Both the position numbers and the translations under genes were made by a program. From the NCBI RefSeq assembly GCF_003201975.1, contig NZ_QJJQ01000001.1, forward strand, positions 579,025 to 643,024: a DNA stretch of 64,000 nt, in the 5' to 3' direction. Positions 19,813-28,497 of this stretch are shown here, piece after piece (the first letter of the stretch is position 1; each line of letters starts with the position of its first letter). Origin of the DNA: Pseudogracilibacillus auburnensis (GTDB lineage: Bacteria > Bacillota > Bacilli > Bacillales > Amphibacillaceae). The notes under the pieces are model-generated. The model did no database searches. It had not been told where the DNA came from and was given only the letters and a program-made list of their open reading frames with translations.

Positions 19813-21264
19813 ATGAGTCATACGTATTACAACTATATAAATGGAGAATGGGTTTCATCCAAAACAAATGAAACATATGCCAGTATTAATCCAGCAAATA
19901 CGGAGGAAGTGCTCGGATACTTTCAGTCATCGAATGAAGAAGATGTAGAACTTGCTATTCAATCAGCTGAGAACGCTTTCGCAGATTGGGCGAACACAGC
20001 AGTTCCTAAAAGAGGAAACGTTTTATTTACATTAATTCAACTACTAGAGGAGAAAAAAGAAGAACTAGCAACGATTATAACGAAAGAAGTAGGAAAATCT
20101 TTTCGTGAAGCAAATGGGGAAGTAAACAAAACAATTGAAGCAATGAAGCAATTTAGTGGAGAAGCCAATCGGATGACAGGTGAAACAGTACCTTCCAACA
20201 GTAGTGAGATTTTTGGCTATACAATTCGTGAACCACTTGGTGTTGTTGGCGTCATCGCACCTTACAATTTCCCACTTGGAATTGGCATTTGGAAAATTGC
20301 ACCCGCTATCATTGCCGGAAATACGGTCATCTTTAAACCGGCTAGTAACACATCATTAATTAGTATCAAAATTATCGAGCTTTTTGAAGAAGCGGGAGTA
20401 CCAGCAGGGGTTATCAATATGGTAACAGGTTCTGGTAGTGTCATTGGGAATGCGATAGGAAATCATCCAAAAATAAAAGCAGTTTCTTTTACAGGATCAA
20501 CAAATGTTGGTTTAGCACTAGGTAAAGCGGTGAGTACACGTGGTGCGAAAATGCAAGCAGAAATGGGTGGGAAAAACCCTTCCATTATTTTAGAAGATGC
20601 AAATATTGATGAGACAGTAGAAAATCTAGTCATTAGTGGCTTTTTAGATAATGGACAACGTTGTACAGGGACAAGCCGTGTGATCGTTTTAAAATCAATC
20701 GCCAAAGAATTAACGGAAAAACTAGTAGCCCGAGCTGACAAATTAGTCATTGGTGAAGGGTTTGGCGAAAATGTCGATAATGGACCAGTCGTTGATGAAG
20801 GACAATTAAATACGTATTTACATTACGTCCAATCGGCTATTGATGAAGGAGCAACCCTTGAATATGGTGGAAAACGTTTAACAAAAAATGGATTAGATAA
20901 AGGATATTTCGTCGCACCGACAATCTTTAGCAATGTGACAAAAGAGATGACGATTTTCCGTGAAGAAATTTTTGGACCGGTGATCGGGATTACAACGGTA
21001 GATACGTATGAAGAAGCATTAGAGCTTGCAAATGACAGTGAATTTGGTCTTTCTTCAACGATCTATACGAATGACTTAAATAAAGCATTTCATTTCGTTC
21101 GCAATGTTGAATCAGGGGTAACCCATGTCAATATTCCATCCAATTACTTTGAAAATCAGTATCCATTTGGAGGGAAAAAAGCATCTAGTATTGGACCACG
21201 TGAACAAGGTTCGACTACATTAGACTTTTGGACAGATTACAAAACAGTATATATTAAAGCGTAA
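19813..21264 (+). CDS. NAD(P)-dependent aldehyde dehydrogenase
   Basis: 483 aa, full length for the ALDH superfamily. Visible residues: the catalytic Cys284 in DNGQRCTGTSR, the general base Glu250 in AEMGGKNPS, the PYNFPL segment and the FTGSTNVG cofactor loop. The sequence leans toward the semialdehyde-dehydrogenase group (succinate- or ketoglutarate-semialdehyde type). With the following hydroxyacid dehydrogenase it could oxidise a semialdehyde to an acid. GAGGAGGA lies ten bases before the ATG. Exact substrate is not determined. Confidence 0.88.
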   Translation: MSHTYYNYINGEWVSSKTNETYASINPANTEEVLGYFQSSNEEDVELAIQSAENAFADWANTAVPKRGNVLFTLIQLLEEKKEELATIITKEVGKSFREANGEVNKTIEAMKQFSGEANRMTGETVPSNSSEIFGYTIREPLGVVGVIAPYNFPLGIGIWKIAPAIIAGNTVIFKPASNTSLISIKIIELFEEAGVPAGVINMVTGSGSVIGNAIGNHPKIKAVSFTGSTNVGLALGKAVSTRGAKMQAEMGGKNPSIILEDANIDETVENLVISGFLDNGQRCTGTSRVIVLKSIAKELTEKLVARADKLVIGEGFGENVDNGPVVDEGQLNTYLHYVQSAIDEGATLEYGGKRLTKNGLDKGYFVAPTIFSNVTKEMTIFREEIFGPVIGITTVDTYEEALELANDSEFGLSSTIYTNDLNKAFHFVRNVESGVTHVNIPSNYFENQYPFGGKKASSIGPREQGSTTLDFWTDYKTVYIKA

Positions 21265-21270
21265 AATGAC

Positions 21271-21662
21271 GAGGCTGAGACATCACTAAAACAACCAAAT
21301 CTATAGACGAACCATGCATTATCTGAGCGGAGGAAATATCCGTAGACTCCTAGTCGGCTAAAAGCGGTCACGTCCTGGGACTGTGCTAAATGCTCGTCCC
21401 ACCGTAAAGATTTGTGACCTACGCCGACACTAGTACGTACTGAGCGGCGTAGGGAGGAAAGGCAGCGGTGAGGCACCACAGTGCGCTAGCAAGAGGTCGA
21501 TGACAAACGCCACGTCCTGTGACGTCATCAACACTAGTACGTCCTGTACGTCGGAGGCTCACCAACCGCCTTAGGATGCGCGAAGTATAGTTCCAGAGCG
21601 GGTTACATGCAGCTACCATAGTTCGGATTTTTCTTTGGTGAAAACACTTTTGTCCCAGCCTC
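21271..21662. repeat. ~390-bp element with terminal inverted repeats, MITE-like
   Basis: The left end GAGGCTGAGACAT and right end TGTCCCAGCCTC are inverted repeats with one mismatch. The GC-rich interior contains a reverse-oriented copy of the GGGACGAGCATTTAGC unit (about 21373–21410) and repeated ACTAGTACGT motifs. It has no coding capacity. It sits between the aldehyde dehydrogenase and the next dehydrogenase, so it either interrupts an operon or supplies a transcription stop. Similar GAGGCTGGGACA-ended repeats are common in Bacillaceae intergenic DNA. Confidence 0.7.
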
Positions 21663-21700
21663 CATCCAAATCGTTACAACATAGAGAGGAAGAACAAGAC

Positions 21701-22594
21701 GTGAAAAACATCGGAGTAGTTGGTTGTGGTCTTATGGGTTTTGGCATAGCCAAAAATCTATTAAAACATAGCTATAACGTGGCAGTATTTGATATTAATA
21801 AAGAAGCAGTAAAAAAATTAGAAAATGAAGGAGCTCAATCGGCAGAAAGTGTCAGAACATTAGCAAAAGAAGTCGATGTACTTATTCTTTCTTTACCTTC
21901 TCCTCCATTAATTGAAAAGCTAATGACTGATAGTAAAGATGGTGCTTTTGACGTGATGAAAAAAGGTACAGTCATTTTAGATATGAGCACAAATGATGTC
22001 GAATTAACGAGAAAATTATATGATAAAGCAAAGCAACAAGAAATTGATTATTATGATTGTCCTTTAAGTGGCGGACCAGCTGGAGCAAATGATGGGACAT
22101 TAACGATTATGGTAGGAGGAAAAGAAGAAAAATTTTCTACCATTTTACCAGTTTTACAAGCAGTTGGTGAAAAAATCGACTATGTCGGAGCAAGTGGAGC
22201 AGGTCAAATTGTAAAATTGTGCAATAATATGATTGTTGGTGGCATTATATCATTAGTAAGTGAAGCACTTTTAACAGGAGAAAAAGCAGGAGTTCCAAAA
22301 GAAAAAATGGCTGCTATTTTTCAGAAAGGTTCCGCCCAGACGAAAGTGATGGATGTATTTGGACCGAATATAATAGCTGACACATTTGATGAGGTAAAAT
22401 TTTCACTGGCCAATATGATGAAAGATATGAACTTGTATCAATATTTAGCCGAAAATGTAGAAGTTCCTGCTTTAGCTAGCCAATCTGCTCATCAACTTTA
22501 TCAACTAGCAAGCTATCAAGACAAGGGGCAGAAAGACTCTACAGCAGTTTATGAAATAATTAAACAATTACAAAAGGGGGAGACAAAAAACTAA
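21701..22594 (+). CDS. 3-hydroxyisobutyrate dehydrogenase family oxidoreductase
   Basis: 297 aa, normal family length. The Rossmann motif GVVGCGLMGFGIAKNL is at residues 5–20, the substrate-binding CPLSGGPAGANDG at 120–132, and the catalytic Lys is Lys172 in GQIVKLCNN. Members reversibly oxidise beta-hydroxy acids to semialdehydes (3-hydroxyisobutyrate, tartronate semialdehyde/glycerate, and similar). The GTG at 21701 follows GAGAGGA; an extension to 21635 would start inside the preceding repeat element and is rejected. The aldehyde dehydrogenase upstream suggests a hydroxyacid–semialdehyde–acid route. Confidence 0.88.
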   Translation: MKNIGVVGCGLMGFGIAKNLLKHSYNVAVFDINKEAVKKLENEGAQSAESVRTLAKEVDVLILSLPSPPLIEKLMTDSKDGAFDVMKKGTVILDMSTNDVELTRKLYDKAKQQEIDYYDCPLSGGPAGANDGTLTIMVGGKEEKFSTILPVLQAVGEKIDYVGASGAGQIVKLCNNMIVGGIISLVSEALLTGEKAGVPKEKMAAIFQKGSAQTKVMDVFGPNIIADTFDEVKFSLANMMKDMNLYQYLAENVEVPALASQSAHQLYQLASYQDKGQKDSTAVYEIIKQLQKGETKN

Positions 22595-22638
22595 TTAGAT
22601 TGAAAGACAATATTGTGACATTAAAAGGGGGATAAAAA

Positions 22639-23436
22639 ATGAGTGAGAACTCAAATCCAATTTTTGGACTTTGGAAAGATTGGCGTTTACATGCGTTAGT
22701 ATTCATTACTGTTATTATTACCGAGGCAATTGGTACATTTAGCATTCCAATTGGACCAGGAGTTATTTTACTTTTACCAATGCTTTACGCATTAATTATC
22801 GGACTCGTATTATATTTCACACCTCTCGTAAAAGAAAAACAATCTAAAAATGCGGAACCGATTATTGTTTTAGGAGTTGCTTTACTATTAGCAAAAATTG
22901 GAGTCATTATTGGACCTTCTTTACCAGAAGTGATTGAAGCGGGACCTGCTTTAGTCTTACAGGAATTAGGAAACTTAGGAACCATCCTACTTGCGCTACC
23001 TGTTGCAATTTGGCTAGGATTAAAACGTGAAGCGGTAGGAATGACACACTCAATCGGCCGTGAGCCAAACGTTGGTCTCATTATGGACAAGTTTGGGATT
23101 AATTCACCAGAAGGCCGTGGAGTAATGGCGATGTATATTTTTGGAACCGTTTTTGGAGCTGTATTTTTAGGACTTATTTCTGGTTTCCTAGCAACGATTA
23201 CACCACTTCATCCACTGTCATTTGCAATGGCTTCAGGAGTAGGAAGTGGAAGTATGATGGCGGCAGCAAGTGGTTCATTAGTCGCAGCGTTTCCTGAACT
23301 AGAAACACAGATCGTTGCTTTTGCAGGGGCAAGTAATTTACTATCCTTGTCAACAGGGTTATGGGTGAGTATTTTTATTGGCTTACCTTTAACAGAAAAA
23401 ATTTATACTATGATGACCCGAAAGAAATCGAAATAA
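22639..23436 (+). CDS. DUF3100 family membrane protein
   Basis: 265 aa, largely hydrophobic with about seven or eight membrane segments. The long SFAMASGVGSGSMMAAASGS segment is typical of DUF3100 proteins. A cytoplasmic loop holds GMTHSIGREPNVGLIMDKFG. The gene lies 16 bp before a second small membrane gene in the same orientation, an arrangement suggesting a two-component transporter. Located inside a catabolic cassette, it may carry the substrate or product. Function is not known to me. Confidence 0.75.
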   Translation: MSENSNPIFGLWKDWRLHALVFITVIITEAIGTFSIPIGPGVILLLPMLYALIIGLVLYFTPLVKEKQSKNAEPIIVLGVALLLAKIGVIIGPSLPEVIEAGPALVLQELGNLGTILLALPVAIWLGLKREAVGMTHSIGREPNVGLIMDKFGINSPEGRGVMAMYIFGTVFGAVFLGLISGFLATITPLHPLSFAMASGVGSGSMMAAASGSLVAAFPELETQIVAFAGASNLLSLSTGLWVSIFIGLPLTEKIYTMMTRKKSK

Positions 23437-23452
23437 AGAGGGGGCTTCCAAC

Positions 23453-23908
23453 ATGTTATTAAAAAATATACAAGAATGGACATTATTATTAGTTATTTTT
23501 GGATTCACTGCCCTTATAGGGAATTGGGCAGGATATGAAATTTTACCGTTAAAAGCAATTCCAGGAATGATCGTACTCATTTTAATTTGTTTAGCAGGAT
23601 TTATTTTAAGAGAATTGATTCCAATTAATTTCCCGAGTATCGCTTATATTTCTATTATTGGAGTACTCGTTTCCATGCCATGGATGCCCGGCTCTGAAAA
23701 AATTGTTGAGTGGACAAGCGAGGTTCAACTTCTTGCTCTGGCAACACCAATTTTAGCATATGCAGGTATTGCCATTGGACGTTCATGGACAGATTTTATG
23801 AAACTAGGCTGGCGTTCAATCGTCGTTGCGAGCTTAGTTATGTTAGGTACGTTTCTCGGGTCCGCTTTAATCGCTGAAATTATTTTACGATTTCAAGGAA
23901 TTATTTAA
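23453..23908 (+). CDS. Small polytopic membrane protein, DUF3100 partner
   Basis: 151 aa with about four or five predicted membrane helices and no signal peptide or catalytic motif that I recognise. GNWAGYEILPLKAIPGM and GIAIGRSWTDFMKLGW are the most distinctive stretches. It begins 16 bp after the DUF3100 gene behind AGAGGGGG, and a strong terminator follows. The tight pairing suggests the two proteins form one membrane complex, probably a carrier. This is inference from gene order. Confidence 0.7.
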   Translation: MLLKNIQEWTLLLVIFGFTALIGNWAGYEILPLKAIPGMIVLILICLAGFILRELIPINFPSIAYISIIGVLVSMPWMPGSEKIVEWTSEVQLLALATPILAYAGIAIGRSWTDFMKLGWRSIVVASLVMLGTFLGSALIAEIILRFQGII

Positions 23909-23917
23909 ATAATCATC

Positions 23918-23974
23918 ATACTCCTTTTGTCTCAATCTATACACTTATAATAGATGCAAAAGGAGTATTTTTTT
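23918..23974 (+). terminator. Strong terminator abutting the sdaAB ribosome site
   Basis: ATACTCCTTTTG and CAAAAGGAGTAT form a perfect 12-bp stem followed by a run of T that leads straight into GGAGGT of sdaAB. The 27-base loop contains TATAAT (23946–23951) and a weak TTGTCT box only 13 bp upstream of it, so the sdaAB promoter may be inside the loop. Confidence 0.85.
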
Positions 23975-23988
23975 GGAGGTGAAAATGG

Positions 23989-24651
23989 ATGAAATTTAAT
24001 TCTGTTTTTGACATTATTGGACCAGTAATGATCGGCCCATCCAGCTCTCACACAGCTGGAGCAGTTCGTATCGGAAAAATTGCCCGTGACTTTTTAGGTG
24101 AAGATTGTAGGTGGGCACGTATTCAATTATACGGATCTTTTGCTAAAACATATAAAGGGCATGGGACAGATGTTGCACTTGTTGGTGGTCTATTAGGCTT
24201 TGCAACAGATGATCGGAGAATGCGTCAGTCACTTGATCTTGCTCGAAATAAAGGGATAAAAATTGACTTTTTAGAAGATACGGCTGCAACCGACCATCCG
24301 AATACAGTTAGGATTAAAATAGGGAATGATCATGACGATGTCGAAGTTGTCGGTATTTCAATCGGTGGGGGAAAAGTACAAATTATCGAGTTAAACGGAT
24401 TTTCGCTACGCCTCTCTGGCAACCATCCAGCCGTATTAATTATGCATAATGACCGAGCAGGAGCAATTGCTTCTGTAACGAAAATTTTAGCAAAACATCA
24501 GATAAACATCGGACATATGGAAGTAAACAGAAAAGATGTTGGCAAGGAAGCGTTAATGGTGATCGAAGTAGATCAAAATGTGAGTGATACAATTTTAACT
24601 GAGCTTGAAGAAGCTGACCACATTATACAAGTATCAAAAATAGTCACATAA
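23989..24651 (+). CDS. sdaAB: L-serine dehydratase, iron-sulfur-dependent, beta subunit
   Basis: 220 aa. The N-terminal catalytic part has the signature FDIIGPVMIGPSSSHTAGAVRIG, and the C-terminal 75 residues form an ACT domain (AGAIASVTKILAKHQINIGHMEV) that may sense serine. With the alpha subunit it converts L-serine to pyruvate and ammonia. The ATG follows GGAGGTGAAA, and sdaAA starts 13 bp downstream. It completes a cassette that could feed carbon into pyruvate. Confidence 0.95.
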   Translation: MKFNSVFDIIGPVMIGPSSSHTAGAVRIGKIARDFLGEDCRWARIQLYGSFAKTYKGHGTDVALVGGLLGFATDDRRMRQSLDLARNKGIKIDFLEDTAATDHPNTVRIKIGNDHDDVEVVGISIGGGKVQIIELNGFSLRLSGNHPAVLIMHNDRAGAIASVTKILAKHQINIGHMEVNRKDVGKEALMVIEVDQNVSDTILTELEEADHIIQVSKIVT

Positions 24652-24664
24652 GGAGGAGAAGTGT

Positions 24665-25540
24665 GTGTCGATGTTTCGAACAGTGACGGAATTAGTTGAA
24701 ATAGCGGAGCAAGAAAAAATGCCAATTTCTGAAGTAATGATTCGGCAGGAAATGGAGATGAAAAATCGGTCGTATGAAGACATTTTTGCCCAGATGGAAA
24801 AGAATTTAACAGTTATGGAAGAAGCGGTTGAAGCCGGATTAAAAGGAGTCGAGTCTGTAACAGGATTAACTGGTGGTGATGCAGTTTTAGTGCAACAATA
24901 TAGAAAAGAAAAAACACCATTATCAGGGAATATCCTATTGGATGCAGTCAGTAAAGCGATGGCAACAAACGAAGTTAACGCTGCAATGGGAGTTATTTGT
25001 GCAACCCCTACAGCCGGAAGTGCGGGCTGTGTTCCGGGCGTGTTATTTGCTGTTCAAGAGCAATTACACCCGACGAGAGAACAGATGATACGCTTTTTAT
25101 TTACAGCGGGAGCATTCGGATTTGTCGTTGCAAACAATGCCTTTATTTCAGGGGCGGCAGGCGGATGTCAAGCAGAAGTCGGTTCCGCTGGTGCCATGGC
25201 TGCCGCCGCAGTCGTCGAGATGGCGGGAGGAACCCCACAGCAATCCGCTGAAGCATTTGCAATTACACTGAAAAACATGCTCGGACTCGTTTGTGACCCT
25301 GTAGCAGGACTTGTCGAAGTACCATGTGTAAAAAGGAATGCGGCTGGTTCATCATTAGCAATCGTCTCTGCTGATCTCGCACTTGCAGGTGTGAAAAGCC
25401 GCATACCATGTGATGAAGTAATCGGAGCAATGTACCGAATTGGAAAAACGATGCCTGTCCAACTCCGCGAAACGGGAGAAGGCGGACTTGCCGATACACC
25501 GACAGGGAGATTTTTACGAGATAAAATATTTGGTGGGTAA
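24665..25540 (+). CDS. sdaAA: L-serine dehydratase, iron-sulfur-dependent, alpha subunit
   Basis: About 291 aa, close to B. subtilis SdaAA over its whole length. It has TNEVNAAMGVICATPTAGSAG and conserved cysteines in SGAAGGCQAEVG, MLGLVCDPVAG and VEVPCVKRNA that fit the 4Fe-4S cluster ligands. The GTG at 24665 is six bases after AGGAGGAG; ATG 24671 is a less well spaced alternative. It works with SdaAB in serine deamination. Confidence 0.95.
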   Translation: MSMFRTVTELVEIAEQEKMPISEVMIRQEMEMKNRSYEDIFAQMEKNLTVMEEAVEAGLKGVESVTGLTGGDAVLVQQYRKEKTPLSGNILLDAVSKAMATNEVNAAMGVICATPTAGSAGCVPGVLFAVQEQLHPTREQMIRFLFTAGAFGFVVANNAFISGAAGGCQAEVGSAGAMAAAAVVEMAGGTPQQSAEAFAITLKNMLGLVCDPVAGLVEVPCVKRNAAGSSLAIVSADLALAGVKSRIPCDEVIGAMYRIGKTMPVQLRETGEGGLADTPTGRFLRDKIFGG

Positions 25541-25605
25541 GTGGCAGTTTGGTTGGATCAACATTTTGGTTTTACTGTTGAAATCAGCAGAGGGTTTTGT
25601 ACATT

Positions 25606-25731
25606 CGCCATATAAATGGGGAGATGCGCCATATTATGGTTGAGAATCGCCATATAACCACGGAAAATCGCCATATTATGGAGAAGAATCGCCATATAAT
25701 CACGAAGATCCGCCATATAATTGCGGGGCAA
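25606..25731. repeat. 21-bp tandem array (sdaAA–rlmCD gap)
   Basis: Six copies of a CGCCATAT-headed unit start at 25606, 25627, 25648, 25669, 25690 and 25711, an exact 21-bp period. The unit tail is variable (GGAGAAGAAT-like). Weak decayed copies may follow to about 25800. Because 21 is divisible by three, short repetitive open frames appear on both strands; they are not convincing genes. No other gene is seen in 25541–25971. Confidence 0.9.
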
Positions 25732-25971
25732 GCTCCATTTAACCTTGCGATTAACCATACATTTGGTGGAAATGCGTCATAGGAACGACATATAACAGGA
25801 CACATCCGCGATATTAACTTCAACATTCATGATCCTGACTCTGTGTAATATCATTCACGATAAATACGTTAGGCATTTCATATTGTTCTTTTACTTCCCA
25901 TGAACCAAACTATGATAAGATATAGAATAGAAAAAAGCAAAATAGTAATTACAAAAGGAAGATTAATCCAT

Positions 25972-27354
25972 ATGGTAAAGCAAAAAGTCCCTGTGAAAAA
26001 GAATGAAACAGTGACACTTCTATTTGAAGACTTAACACATGAAGGCAATGGTGTCGGTAAAATTAGTGGATACCCCATTTTTGTACCACATGCCTTACCG
26101 GGTGAAGAAGCGAATGTAAAAATAGTGAAAGTAAATAAACGTTTCGGATACGGAAAACTTCTCGATATAAAAAAGGTGAGCCAAGAACGAGTTACACCAC
26201 CATGTGATGTTTTTTACAAATGTGGCGGATGTCAGTTGCAACATATGAGTTATGATATGCAGCTTGAGATGAAACGAAATCAAGTTCGCAATGTCATGCG
26301 AAAAGTGGCCCACTTGGATCATGTGCCTGTCCATCCTGTTTTAGGAATGGAAGATCCGTGGCGCTATCGTAATAAAATTCAAATCCCCATTGGTGAAAAA
26401 GACGGAAAGCTAATAACTGGCTTTTATCAAGCACGAAGCCACAGAATTATTGATGATATGGATACCTGTCTCATTCAAAATGAACTTGGGGACCGGATGG
26501 TGGAGGCTGTAAGAAGGATTGCGACAGATTTAGGTATTGTGTCATATGATGAGAAAACACATCAAGGTGTATTACGCCATATTATCGTGCGCACTGCCTT
26601 TTGGACGAATGACACGATGATTATCCTTATTACACGAACGGAAAAGATCCCTCAACAGGCGGAATTAATTAAACAATTAACAGAGACATATCCGGCGATA
26701 AAATCGATTATTCATAACATCAATAAAGAAAAGACGAACGTCATTTTAGGAAAAAAGACGAGAACAATATATGGTGAAGACTATATTTTTGATACTATTG
26801 GTGACTTGAAGTTTAAAATCTCACCTCGCTCGTTTTATCAAGTGAATCCAACCCAGACGAAAGTGCTCTATGATAAGGCACTGGAATATGCCAATGTAGG
26901 TTCTGAAGATGTTGTCATTGATGCTTATTGCGGGATTGGTACCATTTCTCTATTTTTAGCGCAAAAGGCGAAAAAAGTCTACGGTGTTGAGATAGTTCCA
27001 GAAGCAATTCGTGACGCAAAAGAGAACGCACAACTAAACGGATTAACGAACGCAGAATTTGTTGTCGGGGAAGCGGAAAAAGTCATGCCTTGGTGGACAG
27101 CACAAGGGTTGCGCCCAGATGTTATCGTTGTAGATCCGCCACGAAAAGGGTGTGATGAAGCATTACTTCAAGCGATGGTTGATATGGCACCGAAGCGGAT
27201 TGTGTATGTATCTTGTAATCCTTCCACTTTAGCCCGTGACTTGCGGATTTTGGAAGATGCTGGGTTTGAAACACAGGAAGTACAGCCAGTTGATATGTTT
27301 CCACAGACGGGGCATGTAGAGGCTATAGGGTTGCTATGTCGCCACACTATGTAG
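25972..27354 (+). CDS. rlmCD: 23S rRNA (uracil-C5)-methyltransferase RlmCD
   Basis: 460 aa, matching the B. subtilis enzyme that makes m5U747 and m5U1939 in 23S rRNA. Domains in order: TRAM (about 8–66), an iron-sulfur site with Cys78, Cys84 and Cys87 in CDVFYKCGGCQ plus a later Cys in DTCLIQ, then a SAM-dependent methyltransferase domain with DAYCGIGTIS, DPPRKGCDEAL and the catalytic Cys in VSCNPSTLARDL. ATG 25972 follows AAAGGAAG; upstream in-frame ATGs lack a site. A strong terminator follows at 27522. Confidence 0.93.
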   Translation: MVKQKVPVKKNETVTLLFEDLTHEGNGVGKISGYPIFVPHALPGEEANVKIVKVNKRFGYGKLLDIKKVSQERVTPPCDVFYKCGGCQLQHMSYDMQLEMKRNQVRNVMRKVAHLDHVPVHPVLGMEDPWRYRNKIQIPIGEKDGKLITGFYQARSHRIIDDMDTCLIQNELGDRMVEAVRRIATDLGIVSYDEKTHQGVLRHIIVRTAFWTNDTMIILITRTEKIPQQAELIKQLTETYPAIKSIIHNINKEKTNVILGKKTRTIYGEDYIFDTIGDLKFKISPRSFYQVNPTQTKVLYDKALEYANVGSEDVVIDAYCGIGTISLFLAQKAKKVYGVEIVPEAIRDAKENAQLNGLTNAEFVVGEAEKVMPWWTAQGLRPDVIVVDPPRKGCDEALLQAMVDMAPKRIVYVSCNPSTLARDLRILEDAGFETQEVQPVDMFPQTGHVEAIGLLCRHTM

Positions 27355-27521
27355 AAATCCTTAGTTTCAAGGCGTTTTACAAGCATTCTTACTTTGAGAC
27401 AAATGGTGAAAATGGCAGATGAAAAGTGATGAAAAATCACATTAATGTTTCAGTAGGAATTGATCTGGTGTGAGGGAACATGTGAAGTTAAATATTCTAT
27501 CTTAAATTGATGCGATACTTT

Positions 27522-27554
27522 TAGACGTTCAAATAAAATGAACGTCTATTTTTT
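27522..27554 (+). terminator. Rho-independent terminator downstream of rlmCD
   Basis: TAGACGTTCA and TGAACGTCTA form a perfect 10-bp stem with a 7-base loop, followed by TTTTTT. Confidence 0.85.
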
Positions 27555-27722
27555 GTGCAAAATTAGAAACTACAATTTGATACTTATTGGAATGGTTGTA
27601 TAAAGATATTGTATATTAATATTTTGTTTGCTCAAGTGAAGAAAATAAAAAGGATAATTATATCAGCGCATTTCATCGCTTACAATTGTAGTGATACTAT
27701 TTAGAAAAATCAATAATATAGC

Positions 27723-27776
27723 TTGACAAAAAATGGATTAATGATAGATAATATAATACATACGTATGTATTATAT
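27723..27776 (+). promoter_or_regulatory. Promoter and overlapping palindromic operator of the tetR gene
   Basis: Minus-35 TTGACA (27723–27728) and minus-10 GATAAT (27747–27752) are 18 bp apart. A perfect 26-bp palindrome centred on ATACATACGTATGTAT spans 27751–27776, overlapping the minus-10 and start site. The same 16-bp core recurs before the ABC genes at 28498, which marks it as the operator of this TetR regulator. Confidence 0.85.
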
Positions 27777-27792
27777 GCTCGGAGGTGATTAT

Positions 27793-28440
27793 ATGCCACT
27801 TCACGACCCCGACCAAAAAACAAAGCAGTATATATTGGAAACTGCTACACGCCTTTTTTCGGAAAAGGGATTTGAAAATGTGAAGGTTGAAGATGTTGTA
27901 AAGGAAGTTGGTGTAACCCGTGGGGCTTTTTACCACTATTTCAAATCCCGCGAAGAACTGATTTCTAGCGTTATGTATAAGTCTTTTAATGAGAGTAACC
28001 CGTTTATCCTTGCCCAAAAACAGGAAGGGCTTAATGCTCTTGAAAAACTTCGTTTTTTGTTTAAATTGGATCTCCGTCCCCGCTTGGATATGAGTGATAG
28101 TTTAAGAATTGAAATGAAAAAACTGGCAGATAATCCTGTTATCTTTAAGAACGAACTACTTACTCAAGTAAATGTGGTAGCGCCTTATATTGAAAAACTA
28201 TTGCTCGAGGGAAATGAGGATGGATCAATTACTGTTAAATATCCAAAACAAGTGTCACAGATTATTTCCATGTTGATTGCTTCATGGTTAAGCCCTTTTG
28301 CATTTCCAGTGCCATATCAAGAGTTTGCCAATAAAGTTTCATTTTTTGAACAGTTGGGGAATGTATTGGGCGTACCTTTTATGGATAAGGAGATGAAAGA
28401 GATTTTTTTGGAAATAGGTAAACAGGAATTTAAAAGATAA
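27793..28440 (+). CDS. TetR/AcrR-family repressor of the adjacent ABC exporter
   Basis: 215 aa. The N-terminal HTH (about residues 10–55) includes ETATRLFSEKGFENVKVEDVV and GVTRGAFYHYFKSREEL, and the C-terminal part is a divergent ligand domain. The ATG at 27793 follows GGAGGTGA; an upstream ATG at 27766 lies within the operator palindrome and is rejected. Matching palindromes at its own promoter and before the ABC operon indicate autorepression and exporter repression released by a drug-like ligand. Confidence 0.88.
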   Translation: MPLHDPDQKTKQYILETATRLFSEKGFENVKVEDVVKEVGVTRGAFYHYFKSREELISSVMYKSFNESNPFILAQKQEGLNALEKLRFLFKLDLRPRLDMSDSLRIEMKKLADNPVIFKNELLTQVNVVAPYIEKLLLEGNEDGSITVKYPKQVSQIISMLIASWLSPFAFPVPYQEFANKVSFFEQLGNVLGVPFMDKEMKEIFLEIGKQEFKR

Positions 28441-28455
28441 AACTAGAACCTTAGA

Positions 28456-28482
28456 TTTACTGCCTTTTAATTAGGCAGTAAA
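28456..28482 (+). terminator. Hairpin between tetR and the ABC genes
   Basis: TTTACTGCC and GGCAGTAAA form a perfect 9-bp stem with a 9-base loop. The tail ATTTGAG is not T-rich, so termination may be partial. Confidence 0.55.
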
Positions 28483-28497
28483 ATTTGAGATATTTAC

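Noticed and set aside
21635..21700. N-terminal extension of the hydroxyacid dehydrogenase
   Set aside because: It would begin inside the right end of the inverted-repeat element and adds non-family residues; the GTG at 21701 has its own ribosome site and starts directly at the Rossmann fold.
25558..25826. Short repetitive open frames on both strands over the 21-bp array
   Set aside because: A 21-bp period keeps any frame open. They have no ribosome sites that fit and no family resemblance, and both strands are equally open.
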